This document shows positions 1 through 5,678 of a stretch of 5,678 nucleotides of DNA, piece after piece; position 1 is the stretch's first letter, and the number at the start of each line of letters is the position of its first letter. The DNA is taken from NCBI GenBank assembly GCA_023415525.1, contig JAEZKI010000055.1, forward strand, positions 1 to 5,678, in the 5' to 3' direction. The stretch is from Bacillota bacterium. Its GTDB lineage: Bacteria; Bacillota; Clostridia; Lachnospirales; Cellulosilyticaceae. A program made the translations under genes and the position numbers. The notes under the pieces are model-generated. The model was not told the DNA's origin. It was given only the letters and a program-made list of their open reading frames with translations, and searched no databases.

Positions 1-507
1 CCTACTGGCCAAGTGAAGGAGAGGACAAAGGTACATGAGGATGGTGATTTACACCGTACTTCCCATGTATGGATTGTGAGAGATAATGGAAAAGGAGGAT
101 GGGATGTTTTGCTTCAAAAACGGAGCCAAAATAAAGATTCTTTTCCAGGCTGTTATGACATATCCTCAGCTGGGCATATTCCAGCAGGTTCAGATTATAA
201 GGATTCTGCCCAAAGGGAATTAAAAGAAGAGTTAGGTATTGAGGTAGACTTAGAAGAGCTACAAGAGTGTTGGAGGAGGCGTGTAGCCTTAAAAAACATT
301 TTTTATGGGAAGCTTTTTATTGATAATCAAGTGACACGGGTATATCGCTTAAAAAGAAATGATCTTCAAATAGAAATATTACACTTACAAGAAGAGGAAA
401 TTGAGTCTGTTAAGTGGATGGACTATGAGGCATGCTTAGAAGCTGTAGAAAAAAATACTATGAAACACTGCATTTTTTTGGAGGAACTCAAACGAATCCA
501 AGGCTAA
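1..507 (+). CDS. NUDIX hydrolase, 5'-truncated by window edge
   Basis: The reading frame is open from base 1. The residues before the first possible start (GTG at 13) read PTGQ, followed by VKERTKVHEDGDLHRTSHVW. This matches the 'G.PTG...R..vH..GdlHrt.hvWi' opening of the YfcD/isopentenyl-diphosphate-isomerase-like NUDIX proteins, so the true start lies upstream and GTG at 13 is internal. 168 residues are visible. Numbered from base 1, the NUDIX box begins at Gly58 (GHIPAG) and its metal-binding helix is RELKEELGI, with Arg72, Glu73, Glu76 and Glu77. The consensus first Glu of the box is Ser64 here. The C-terminal part has the usual EEIESVKWMDYEACLEA helix region. Family members hydrolyse nucleoside diphosphates linked to another moiety, using Mg2+ or Mn2+; the substrate cannot be read from sequence. 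It is probably a soluble cytoplasmic enzyme. It stops at TAA 505-507 and no terminator follows. Confidence 0.9.
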   Translation, partial: PTGQVKERTKVHEDGDLHRTSHVWIVRDNGKGGWDVLLQKRSQNKDSFPGCYDISSAGHIPAGSDYKDSAQRELKEELGIEVDLEELQECWRRRVALKNIFYGKLFIDNQVTRVYRLKRNDLQIEILHLQEEEIESVKWMDYEACLEAVEKNTMKHCIFLEELKRIQG

Positions 508-534
508 GGTATCATTTCTTCCATTTTTATGTAA

Positions 535-663
535 GGCCTTCTTTTTCAAGCTTTGACGAGATTCTCAAATGGAGAAAGAGTATTTCAAGTCAATCGTGCA
601 GATACTAAAGCTAATCCTGTCATGGTAAGCTGTGGCATGTCAGCAGGAAAATATTTTGAATGA
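535..663 (+). pseudogene. Possible 3' remnant of an unidentified gene
   Basis: Between the NUDIX gene and selO, one frame stays open for 42 codons, from after the TAA at 532-534 to the TGA at 661-663. Its later part reads like real protein (NGERVFQVN, then RADTKANPVMVSCGMSAG, ending KYFE). There is no ATG near its beginning and no Shine-Dalgarno before the only early alternative start (TTG at 553). If it is coding, it is best explained as the tail of a decayed or deleted gene. I do not recognise the family. An open run of this length can occur by chance in AT-rich DNA, so the call rests on the protein-like composition alone and is weak. Confidence 0.25.
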
Positions 664-665
664 AG

Positions 666-673
666 TAAAGGAG
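666..673 (+). promoter_or_regulatory. Ribosome binding site of selO
   Basis: TAAAGGAG lies five bases before the ATG at 679 and is a near-perfect Shine-Dalgarno. It fixes the selO start. I see no convincing -35/-10 pair in the 171 bases upstream. Confidence 0.8.
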
Positions 674-678
674 AAGCT

Positions 679-2142
679 ATGACAAATGAAGAGGCAAGTA
701 TTCAAAATCACTTAAAATTGCAACATACCTACTTGAAGCTGCCCGAGCTTTTTTATACCTTGCAAGAACCCAGTAAGGTGCCTATGCCCAAAATGGTTTT
801 ATTTAATCAAGGGTTAGCTCAAGCATTGGGTTTAGATGCTGTTTTTTTACAAAGTAAAGAAGGTGTAGAAATCCTTGCAGGCAATCAAGTGCTCCCCAAT
901 ACCCTTGCTCAAGCCTATGCAGGCCATCAGTTTGGCTATTTTACGCGATTAGGGGATGGAAGAGCCCTTCTTTTAGGGGAGTATGTAACCCCTAGTGGTG
1001 AAAGGTATGATGTGCAACTCAAAGGTTCAGGAAGAACCCCTTATTCAAGAGGGGGAGATGGTAAAGCCACTTTAGGGCCTATGCTAAGGGAATATATAAT
1101 AAGTGAAGGAATGCAAGGACTGCATATTCCTACTACCAGGAGCCTAGCCGTTGTAACAACGGGAGAGGTGATTCAAAGAGAAGTGCCTTTACCAGGAGCT
1201 ATTTTGACACGTATAGCAAAGAGTCATCTACGGGTAGGGACTTTTCAATATGCTGCCAAGTGGGGAACCATAGAGGAACTTAGGGCTTTAGCTGACTATA
1301 CCTTGCTAAGGCATTTTACGGTAGAAGAGGAAAATCCTTATTTAGCTTTATTGAAGCAAGTGGTGGAACGACAGGCTGCCCTTATTGCACAGTGGCAACT
1401 AGTAGGTTTTATCCACGGTGTAATGAATACAGATAATATGAGTATATGTGGAGAAACCATTGATTATGGACCCTGTGCTTTTATGGATCAGTATAATCCT
1501 CAGACTGTTTTTAGCTCCATTGATGAACAGGGACGGTATGCTTATAGTAATCAGCCACTTATAGGTGGTTGGAATTTGGCACGCTTTGCAGAAACCCTCC
1601 TTCCTCTTATGGCACATTCACCAGAAGAAGCCGTGCAGCTAGCCCAAGAAGTTGTCTCTCAGTTTTCGGTGCTTTATAAAGCCCACTGGCAAGAGGGAAT
1701 GAGAAAAAAATTAGGATTATTTCAAGAAAAAGAAGGCGATGACCAGTTAATAGAAGAGCTTTTAAAGCTTATGGAAAAATATAAGGCAGATTATACCTAT
1801 ACCTTTGTGGCATTGACACTAGGAGATAGAACACAGGGGAAACTTTTTAAGCAAGAAGCATTTAAGCAATGGGAGACTAAGTGGCAAAAGCGACAAAAGG
1901 AGCAAAAGGAATCTCTTCAACAGGTTGAAAAACTCATGAAGCAGTCTAATCCTAGAGTGATTCCACGAAATCATAAAGTAGAAGAAGCCATAAAAGTAGC
2001 AGTTGAGGAAGGTAGTCTCCGTGTGTTAAAGCAGCTTATAGAAAACCTTCAAGCACCCTACGATTACAGCAAGAAATTAGAAGGCAGTAGCGAGTTACCA
2101 CCTATTAATAGCTGTGGTTATAAAACCTATTGTGGCACATGA
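679..2142 (+). CDS. selO: SelO/YdiU family protein adenylyltransferase (AMPylase)
   Basis: The 487 residues match the usual bacterial SelO length. SelO has a protein-kinase-like fold with ATP flipped in the active site, and transfers AMP to Ser/Thr/Tyr of target proteins; in E. coli it is linked to redox stress. Visible family motifs in order: [17 protein letters not shown] (80-96), [18 protein letters not shown] (113-130) with the ATP-contacting Lys115, LREYIISE with Glu138, MNTDN (249-253) with Asp252 and Asn253, and DYGP (262-265) with the metal-binding Asp262. The C-terminal half carries NPRVIPRNH (424-432). The Lys-Glu spacing of 23 and the Asp252/Asn253/Asp262 positions agree with what I recall of the characterised Pseudomonas enzyme, so the active site looks intact. 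The protein ends in YKTYCGT: the third-from-last residue, selenocysteine in animal SelO, is Cys485 here. The other cysteines are 257, 266 and 479. The ATG at 679 is set by the Shine-Dalgarno before it. It is probably cytoplasmic. Confidence 0.96.
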   Translation: MTNEEASIQNHLKLQHTYLKLPELFYTLQEPSKVPMPKMVLFNQGLAQALGLDAVFLQSKEGVEILAGNQVLPNTLAQAYAGHQFGYFTRLGDGRALLLGEYVTPSGERYDVQLKGSGRTPYSRGGDGKATLGPMLREYIISEGMQGLHIPTTRSLAVVTTGEVIQREVPLPGAILTRIAKSHLRVGTFQYAAKWGTIEELRALADYTLLRHFTVEEENPYLALLKQVVERQAALIAQWQLVGFIHGVMNTDNMSICGETIDYGPCAFMDQYNPQTVFSSIDEQGRYAYSNQPLIGGWNLARFAETLLPLMAHSPEEAVQLAQEVVSQFSVLYKAHWQEGMRKKLGLFQEKEGDDQLIEELLKLMEKYKADYTYTFVALTLGDRTQGKLFKQEAFKQWETKWQKRQKEQKESLQQVEKLMKQSNPRVIPRNHKVEEAIKVAVEEGSLRVLKQLIENLQAPYDYSKKLEGSSELPPINSCGYKTYCGT

Positions 2143-2162
2143 TTGAAGAACTATACAAGGTC

Positions 2163-2191
2163 TTTACTTGAGAAAAAAGAGTTTGTACCAT
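2163..2191 (+). promoter_or_regulatory. Weak candidate promoter for the WYL regulator
   Basis: TTTACT (2163-2168) and TACCAT (2186-2191) are 17 bases apart, each matching four of six consensus positions of a vegetative promoter. This lies in the 102-base gap after selO, which contains no recognisable terminator. It would give a leader of about 45 bases. The match is weak, so transcription from selO remains an alternative. Confidence 0.25.
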
Positions 2192-2244
2192 CAATAAAAG
2201 GTGACAAAAAAGAATAGATAAAGAAAGTTTTTGGGGGGATAACT

Positions 2245-3150
2245 ATTAAAATTGATCGGTTAATTGGGATTTTAACAGTACTATTGCAACGGGATAAGGT
2301 AACAGCACCTTATCTTGCTGAGAAGTTTGAAGTGTCAAGACGGACTATCAATAGAGATATAGAAGCCATTTGTAAGGCAGGAATACCTGTTGTGACATTG
2401 CAGGGGGTCAATGGAGGCATTGCCATAGCAGAAGGATATAAGATAGATAAGACTATTTTTACACCAGAGGAATTAGGGGCTATTATCACAGGATTAAAGG
2501 GCTTAAGTAGCATTTCTAAAGCTTCTAGTTATACACAGCTTATGGAAAAATTAGTAGGAGATAAAGAAGGGGTTTATAGGGTCAAAGACAATCTTTTAAT
2601 AGACCTTTCTTCTTTTTATAAAGATAGCTTGTCTTATAAAATAGAGACATTAAAACGTGCTATAGAGGCGAAGCAGTTAGTGGAGCTAGATTATTTTTAT
2701 AGCAAGGGAGAAGTTAAGAGAAAAATAGAGCCTTATCTCCTTTTATTTAAATGGTCTTCTTGGTATCTTTATGGGTATTGCCAGGAGAAGCAGGACTTTA
2801 GGATGTTTAAGCTTAATCGTATGGGAGAAATAAGGATAAGGGAGGAGCAATTTGAACTAAGGGATTTGCCTCAAATAGAGGAGCAGCTAGAAAATTATTT
2901 TGAGGAGAATATTTTTCTTGTGGCGCAATTTGAAGAAAGTGTCCAGTATAGAGTAATCGATGAGTATGGCCTAAATAGCTTTGTAAAGCAAAAAGATGGA
3001 GCCCTTCTTTTTGAAAGATATTTTACCAATAGGCAATACTTATTAAGCTGGCTATTAAGTTTTGGTGACCAAGTAGAAGTGATTGAGCCAGAGGAAATGC
3101 GACAAGAGATTAAAAGGCAAGCAGAAGGTATGCAGAAAAAATATTTATAA
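2245..3150 (+). CDS. HTH-WYL (YafY-type) transcriptional regulator, probable ATT start
   Basis: DNA-binding regulator with an N-terminal winged helix-turn-helix, a WYL ligand-sensing domain and a C-terminal WCX extension. Read from ATT 2245 it has 301 residues, the normal family length. Residues 1-60 form the HTH (start KIDRLIGILTVLLQ, recognition helix VSRRTINRDIEAI at about 30-42). The WYL domain covers about 132-205, with the name motif WYL at 173-175 followed by the conserved R-FKLNRM stretch. The WCX part is about 222-299. There is no in-frame ATG, GTG or TTG between the upstream stop (TAG 2215-2217) and TTG 2284. TTG 2284 would delete the first 13 residues, which form helix 1 of the HTH, and has no good Shine-Dalgarno. 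The GGGGGG run at 2233-2238 sits six bases before ATT 2245, exactly where relatives have ATG-AAA-ATT (MKI). I therefore choose ATT; an ATG-to-ATT mutation or a base error is the alternative. The likely target is its own neighbourhood, including the gene at 3210; the ligand is unknown. Confidence 0.88.
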   Translation: MKIDRLIGILTVLLQRDKVTAPYLAEKFEVSRRTINRDIEAICKAGIPVVTLQGVNGGIAIAEGYKIDKTIFTPEELGAIITGLKGLSSISKASSYTQLMEKLVGDKEGVYRVKDNLLIDLSSFYKDSLSYKIETLKRAIEAKQLVELDYFYSKGEVKRKIEPYLLLFKWSSWYLYGYCQEKQDFRMFKLNRMGEIRIREEQFELRDLPQIEEQLENYFEENIFLVAQFEESVQYRVIDEYGLNSFVKQKDGALLFERYFTNRQYLLSWLLSFGDQVEVIEPEEMRQEIKRQAEGMQKKYL

Positions 3151-3174
3151 ACATGACACCCTGGTGACGTGTTT
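3149..3174. promoter_or_regulatory. Imperfect dyad, candidate operator ahead of the DUF3795 gene
   Basis: Half-sites AAACATGACACC (3149-3160) and GGTGACGTGTTT (3163-3174) are inverted repeats around a 2-base centre, matching at 10 of 12 positions. The site begins within the WYL stop codon and occupies the place where a -35 box should be for the -10-like TATACT at 3182-3187. That placement suits an operator, plausibly for the adjacent WYL regulator (inference). As RNA it could form a hairpin with a small loop, but only TTTA follows, so it is a poor terminator. Confidence 0.45.
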
Positions 3175-3181
3175 AGGGGGA

Positions 3182-3187
3182 TATACT
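3182..3187 (+). promoter_or_regulatory. Candidate -10 box for the DUF3795 gene
   Basis: TATACT matches five of six bases of the -10 consensus, 22 bases before the ATG at 3210. No acceptable -35 lies 16-18 bases upstream; that space is filled by the dyad at 3149-3174. This pattern would fit a promoter that depends on, or is blocked by, a regulator. Confidence 0.35.
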
Positions 3188-3209
3188 AAGGGAAAAAGGG
3201 GGAATCTAA

Positions 3210-3470
3210 ATGATTGAATCACGATGTGGCATTTTATGTAGTGCGTGTGAGTATAAGGAGGAGATGGGTTGCAAAGGCTGTACTGCTATTTCCAAACCTT
3301 TTTGGGCAGAAAGCTGCCCTGTAAAAACGTGTTGTGAAGACAAGCAAAATGAGCATTGTGGCATCTGTGACAAGTTCAGCTGCTCCCTTCTCAATCAGTT
3401 TGCCTATGATGAGAAGCAAGGGGATAATGGAAAGCGCATCCAACAGTGTAAAAAATGGTGTTTGGAATAA
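3210..3470 (+). CDS. Small cysteine-rich DUF3795-type protein
   Basis: This 86-residue protein has 13 cysteines: 6, 10, 13, 21, 24, 36, 41, 42, 50, 53, 58, 80 and 84. They fall in recurring CxxC-type groups: CGILCSAC near the start, CKGC, HCGIC-DKFSC in the middle, and C-KKWC at the end. The opening 'CG..C..C' followed by 'GC.GC', then 'C..CC', 'C..C' and a FSC-like motif is the pattern of the DUF3795 family, which probably binds zinc or another metal; its biochemical role is not known. There is no signal peptide or membrane segment, so it is probably cytoplasmic. The ATG at 3210 is supported by AAGGGGG at 3196-3202, seven bases upstream. It lies 59 bases after the WYL regulator in the same direction and is followed by a strong terminator, so the two form a natural pair. 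The function is unknown; the family assignment rests on the cysteine pattern. Confidence 0.85.
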   Translation: MIESRCGILCSACEYKEEMGCKGCTAISKPFWAESCPVKTCCEDKQNEHCGICDKFSCSLLNQFAYDEKQGDNGKRIQQCKKWCLE

Positions 3471-3496
3471 AGACAAGGTCTATTTTAAGGAATAAG

Positions 3497-3538
3497 AACT
3501 CCCAAGCAATGTAGATAAATTGCCTGGGAGTTTTTTTT
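3497..3538 (+). terminator. Intrinsic terminator after the DUF3795 gene
   Basis: The left arm ACTCCCAAGCAAT (3498-3510) pairs with ATTGCCTGGGAGT (3519-3531), giving 12 pairs with one A-C mismatch. An 8-base loop separates the arms, and a run of eight T (3531-3538) follows directly. This is a textbook rho-independent terminator. It closes the WYL-DUF3795 unit, 26 bases after the DUF3795 stop. Confidence 0.95.
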
Positions 3539-3559
3539 ACAGAAAAAATTTGTTATAAT
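3531..3559 (+). promoter_or_regulatory. Extended -10 promoter for the antiporter gene
   Basis: TGTTATAAT (3551-3559) is a perfect -10 hexamer (TATAAT, 3554-3559) with the TGn extension. At the 17-base spacing the -35 position (3531-3536) is TTTTTT, part of the terminator T-run, so the promoter probably depends on the extended -10. Transcription would start near 3566, leaving a leader of about 67 bases. That is too short for a ydaO/c-di-AMP riboswitch, and I see no strong structure in it. Confidence 0.75.
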
Positions 3560-3632
3560 AAAATAGTCGGAGAAAACTGTCAGTGGTTTTTAAGAAAGAA
3601 GTAAAAAAATATTTTTAATAAAGGGGGTTAAA

Positions 3633-5228
3633 ATGGCCGAGTATATTTTAATGGTGGCAACCATTATGTTACTGTGTGTTGTACTAAAGAAAATGTCCAG
3701 TCGATTAGGGATGCCAATGCTACTCTTTTTTATTATCTTAGGCATGTTATTTGGCTCAGATGGTTTGGTGAAAATTCCTTTTGAGAATTATGAGATAGCA
3801 GAGAAGGTATGTTCCATAGCCTTGATTTTTATTATGTTTTATGGAGGATTTGGAACCAATTGGAGCACAGCAAAATCTATTGCTGTTAAATCCACCCTCC
3901 TTTCTACATTTGGAGTTATTGCTACGGCAGCTATAACAGGCCTTTTTTGTTATTTTGTTATAGGTTTTGAGTTTCTTGAGAGTATGTTAATTGGTTCAGT
4001 CATTAGCTCCACTGATGCTGCATCTGTTTTTTCTATATTGCGTTCTAAGCGCCTTAATTTAAAAGATCATACAGCACCTATACTCGAAGTGGAAAGTGGA
4101 AGTAATGATCCCTGCTCTTATATGCTGACAGTTATTGTCTTAGCCATTATGAGTGGTAACTTTAGTGCTGGTAAGCTCATCTATATGATTTTTGCACAAC
4201 TTGCTTATGGTGTCCTTATAGGCTGTCTCTTGGCAGTAGTTGCCACATGGATTTTAAAACATGTCAAACTTTCTAGAGATGGGTTTGATGCTATTTTTGT
4301 ATTAGGCATGGCTCTTGTAGCTTATGCATTAGCAACAATCGTTGAGGGGAATGGTTATTTAAGTGCTTATATTTTAGGTATTATTTTAGGAAATAAAGCC
4401 ATCCCAAATAAAAAAGCGCTTGTTCACTTTTTTGATGGGGTTACAGGACTCATGCAGATGCTTATTTTCTTCCTATTAGGTCTTTTATCTTTTCCATCAC
4501 AACTTCCAGCCATCCTTTTTCCTTCTTTAGCCATTGCGTTATTTTTAACTTTTGTGGCCCGTCCTTTAGCTATATTTGGGCTTTTAGCACCTTTTAAATG
4601 CACATTCCATCAAAAATTCCTTATTTCTTGGGCAGGGTTACGAGGGGCTGCATCCATTGTATTTGCTATCATGGCAGTTGTTAGTCCGACGTATATGAAG
4701 AATGATATTTTCCATATTGTTTTCTTTATTGTGTTATTTTCCATTAGCTTACAAGGTTCACTCATTCCTTTTATGGCAAAAAAGCTTCACATGATCGATG
4801 ATGAAAGCAACGTTATGAAGACTTTTAGTGACTATTCAGAGGAAATGCCTGTACAGTTCATAAAGCTTCCTATTTCGTCTAATCATTCATGGATAGGAAA
4901 AAAGATAGAGGATATTTCTTCAATCCCTAATATTTTATTAGTGTTAATTTTAAGGGGAAATGAGCGTATTATTCCTAAGGGTCATACCACTATTTTAGAA
5001 GGTGACGTGATTATACTCAGTGCTCTTTCTATTGAAGAAGAGGTAGGAGTTCGTTTAAGTGAAATAAAGATTGATAAAGATAATGATTGGCTAGGAAGGC
5101 GAATTTCAGAAATAAGTCTTGGGGTAGAAAGATTAATTATTGTTATTAAGCGAGAAGGTCAAGTGATTATTCCTAATGGAAGAACCATGATCAAAGAAAA
5201 AGATGTTTTAGTAATTAGTGAACTGTAA
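3633..5228 (+). CDS. CPA1-family K+(Na+)/H+ antiporter with two C-terminal RCK_C domains
   Basis: The 531-residue inner-membrane cation/proton exchanger has about 12-13 hydrophobic segments in residues 2-382. Family signatures are SSTDAASVFSIL (125-136, Asp128), the ESGSNDP motif (154-160, with Asn158-Asp159 as the likely ion/proton-binding pair) and WAGLRGAASIVFAI (333-346, Arg337). The cytoplasmic tail carries two TrkA_C/RCK_C-like units. The first, about 405-465, contains SWIGKKIEDIS, LILRGNERIIPKG and EGDVIILSAL. The second, about 475-531, contains DWLGRRISEIS, IVIKREGQVIIPNG and EKDVLVISEL. The architecture resembles NhaP2/CvrA-type potassium/proton antiporters, which export K+ in exchange for protons. 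RCK_C domains bind c-di-AMP in some Firmicute K+ transporters (S. aureus CpaA, KtrA), so control by c-di-AMP is possible but inferred. The start is ATG 3633, five bases after AAGGGGG (3621-3627). The HAD gene follows with a 38-base gap. K+ versus Na+ preference cannot be decided from sequence. Confidence 0.93.
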   Translation: MAEYILMVATIMLLCVVLKKMSSRLGMPMLLFFIILGMLFGSDGLVKIPFENYEIAEKVCSIALIFIMFYGGFGTNWSTAKSIAVKSTLLSTFGVIATAAITGLFCYFVIGFEFLESMLIGSVISSTDAASVFSILRSKRLNLKDHTAPILEVESGSNDPCSYMLTVIVLAIMSGNFSAGKLIYMIFAQLAYGVLIGCLLAVVATWILKHVKLSRDGFDAIFVLGMALVAYALATIVEGNGYLSAYILGIILGNKAIPNKKALVHFFDGVTGLMQMLIFFLLGLLSFPSQLPAILFPSLAIALFLTFVARPLAIFGLLAPFKCTFHQKFLISWAGLRGAASIVFAIMAVVSPTYMKNDIFHIVFFIVLFSISLQGSLIPFMAKKLHMIDDESNVMKTFSDYSEEMPVQFIKLPISSNHSWIGKKIEDISSIPNILLVLILRGNERIIPKGHTTILEGDVIILSALSIEEEVGVRLSEIKIDKDNDWLGRRISEISLGVERLIIVIKREGQVIIPNGRTMIKEKDVLVISEL

Positions 5229-5266
5229 TAAAAGTAAAAGATAAATAAAAAATAAGGAGTTTACAT

Positions 5267-5678
5267 ATGTACGATACGTTATTGTTTGATCTTGATGGCA
5301 CATTAACTGATCCCAAAGAAGGGATAACAAAATGTGTACAGTACGCCTTAAAGTCTTTTCAAATAGATGAAGAAAACCGAGATAATCTCACTTGCTTTAT
5401 AGGTCCTCCTCTCCGTGAGTCTTTTAGGGTTTATTATGGCTTTGACGAAGAACAGGCAAATAGGGCTACTCAAAAATATAGAGAACGTTTTGAAACCATT
5501 GGTTTATATGAAAATAAGGTTTTTGATGGGATAAAGGAGATGCTTCAGCAACTTCAAGCATCAGGAAAGTGTCTAGCTGTAGCCACTTCTAAACCTGAAG
5601 TTTATGCTAAAAAGATATTAGAGAAATATGAACTACTCGCTTATTTTGAGGAAGTAGTGGGGAGTGAAATAGATGGTA
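5267..5678 (+). CDS. HAD hydrolase, phosphoglycolate-phosphatase-like, 3'-truncated by window edge
   Basis: The first 137 residues of a haloacid-dehalogenase phosphatase are visible. Motif I is FDLDGTLTD (7-15), with nucleophile Asp8 and acid/base Asp10. An all-helical cap follows, roughly 15-85, including FIGPPLRESF (44-53). Motif II is VATSKP (105-110), with Thr107 or Ser108 as the phosphate-contacting residue. The window ends after VGSEIDG, just before the expected motif III lysine and motif IV acidic pair, so completeness cannot be judged. Relatives are annotated as phosphoglycolate phosphatase (Gph), pyrophosphatase PpaX or 5'-nucleotidase; the substrate is not predictable here. The ATG at 5267 has AAGGAG (5254-5259) seven bases upstream. 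It lies 38 bases after the antiporter stop with no terminator and is probably co-transcribed. It should be a soluble cytoplasmic enzyme using Mg2+. Confidence 0.93.
   Translation, partial: MYDTLLFDLDGTLTDPKEGITKCVQYALKSFQIDEENRDNLTCFIGPPLRESFRVYYGFDEEQANRATQKYRERFETIGLYENKVFDGIKEMLQQLQASGKCLAVATSKPEVYAKKILEKYELLAYFEEVVGSEIDG

Noticed and set aside
13..15. GTG as the start of the NUDIX gene
   Set aside because: The frame stays open to base 1 and the residues PTGQ before it match the conserved N-terminal region of the family; the gene is cut by the window edge.
500..547. Terminator after the NUDIX gene (AAGGC ... GCCTT then CTTTTTC)
   Set aside because: The stem is only five pairs with a loop of about 31 bases, too weak for a rho-independent terminator.
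553..586. TTGACG as a -35 box for selO
   Set aside because: No -10-like hexamer occurs 16-18 bases downstream; the nearest candidate TATTTC is 22 bases away.
1399..1617. Reverse-strand open frame of 72 codons inside selO
   Set aside because: It lies wholly within a well-conserved selO region, has no ribosome binding site and no recognisable protein features.
2140..2142. TGA at the selO end as a selenocysteine codon
   Set aside because: The position that is Sec in animal SelO is already Cys485, the family end CGT is complete, and the sequence after TGA does not look like a protein extension.
2200..2205. Second copy of the GGTGAC half-site upstream of the WYL gene
   Set aside because: Only a 6-base half-site with no matching inverted partner at the right spacing; the same hexamer occurs inside coding regions by chance.
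2284..2286. TTG as the start of the WYL regulator
   Set aside because: It has no suitable Shine-Dalgarno and would remove helix 1 of the HTH; the conserved-looking KIDRLIGILTVLLQ lies upstream in frame.
3206..3476. Two reverse-strand open frames over the DUF3795 gene
   Set aside because: Both overlap the cysteine-rich forward gene, which has a good Shine-Dalgarno and a family pattern; they are shadows.

Overview
The window is AT-rich, with strong purine Shine-Dalgarno sequences (AAAGGAG, AAGGGGG, AAGGAG), short intergenic gaps and every gene on the + strand. This and the protein types point to a low-GC Firmicute, most likely an anaerobic clostridial or Lachnospiraceae-like chromosome; the exact taxon is an inference. 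I see no mobile element, CRISPR array, tRNA or rRNA. It reads as ordinary housekeeping and stress chromosome.

Layout: (1) 1-507, the 3' part of a NUDIX hydrolase gene whose start lies before the window. (2) 508-678, a 171-base gap holding a short open stretch that may be a gene remnant. (3) 679-2142, selO (ydiU), a pseudokinase-fold protein AMPylase. (4) 2245-3150, a DeoR/YafY-type HTH-WYL transcription regulator; its best-supported start is an ATT codon. (5) 3149-3187, an imperfect dyad followed by a -10-like box, just ahead of (6) 3210-3470, a small 13-cysteine DUF3795-type protein. (7) 3497-3538, a strong intrinsic terminator. (8) An extended -10 promoter at 3551-3559, only a dozen bases past the terminator T-run, leading into (9) 3633-5228, a CPA1-type K+(or Na+)/H+ antiporter with two C-terminal RCK_C (TrkA_C) domains. 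(10) 5267-5678, the 5' part of a HAD phosphatase of the phosphoglycolate-phosphatase type, cut by the window end.

Transcription units: the WYL regulator and the DUF3795 gene look like a regulator-target pair with a possible operator between them, closed by the terminator. The antiporter and the HAD gene are 38 bases apart with no terminator and probably share the promoter at 3551-3559. The NUDIX gene and selO have no clear promoter or terminator between them, so read-through is possible.

No previously undescribed system is evident. The most useful second looks are the non-canonical start of the WYL gene, the dyad in front of the DUF3795 gene, the cysteine arrangement of SelO, the possible remnant at 535-663, and the tandem RCK_C tail of the antiporter.
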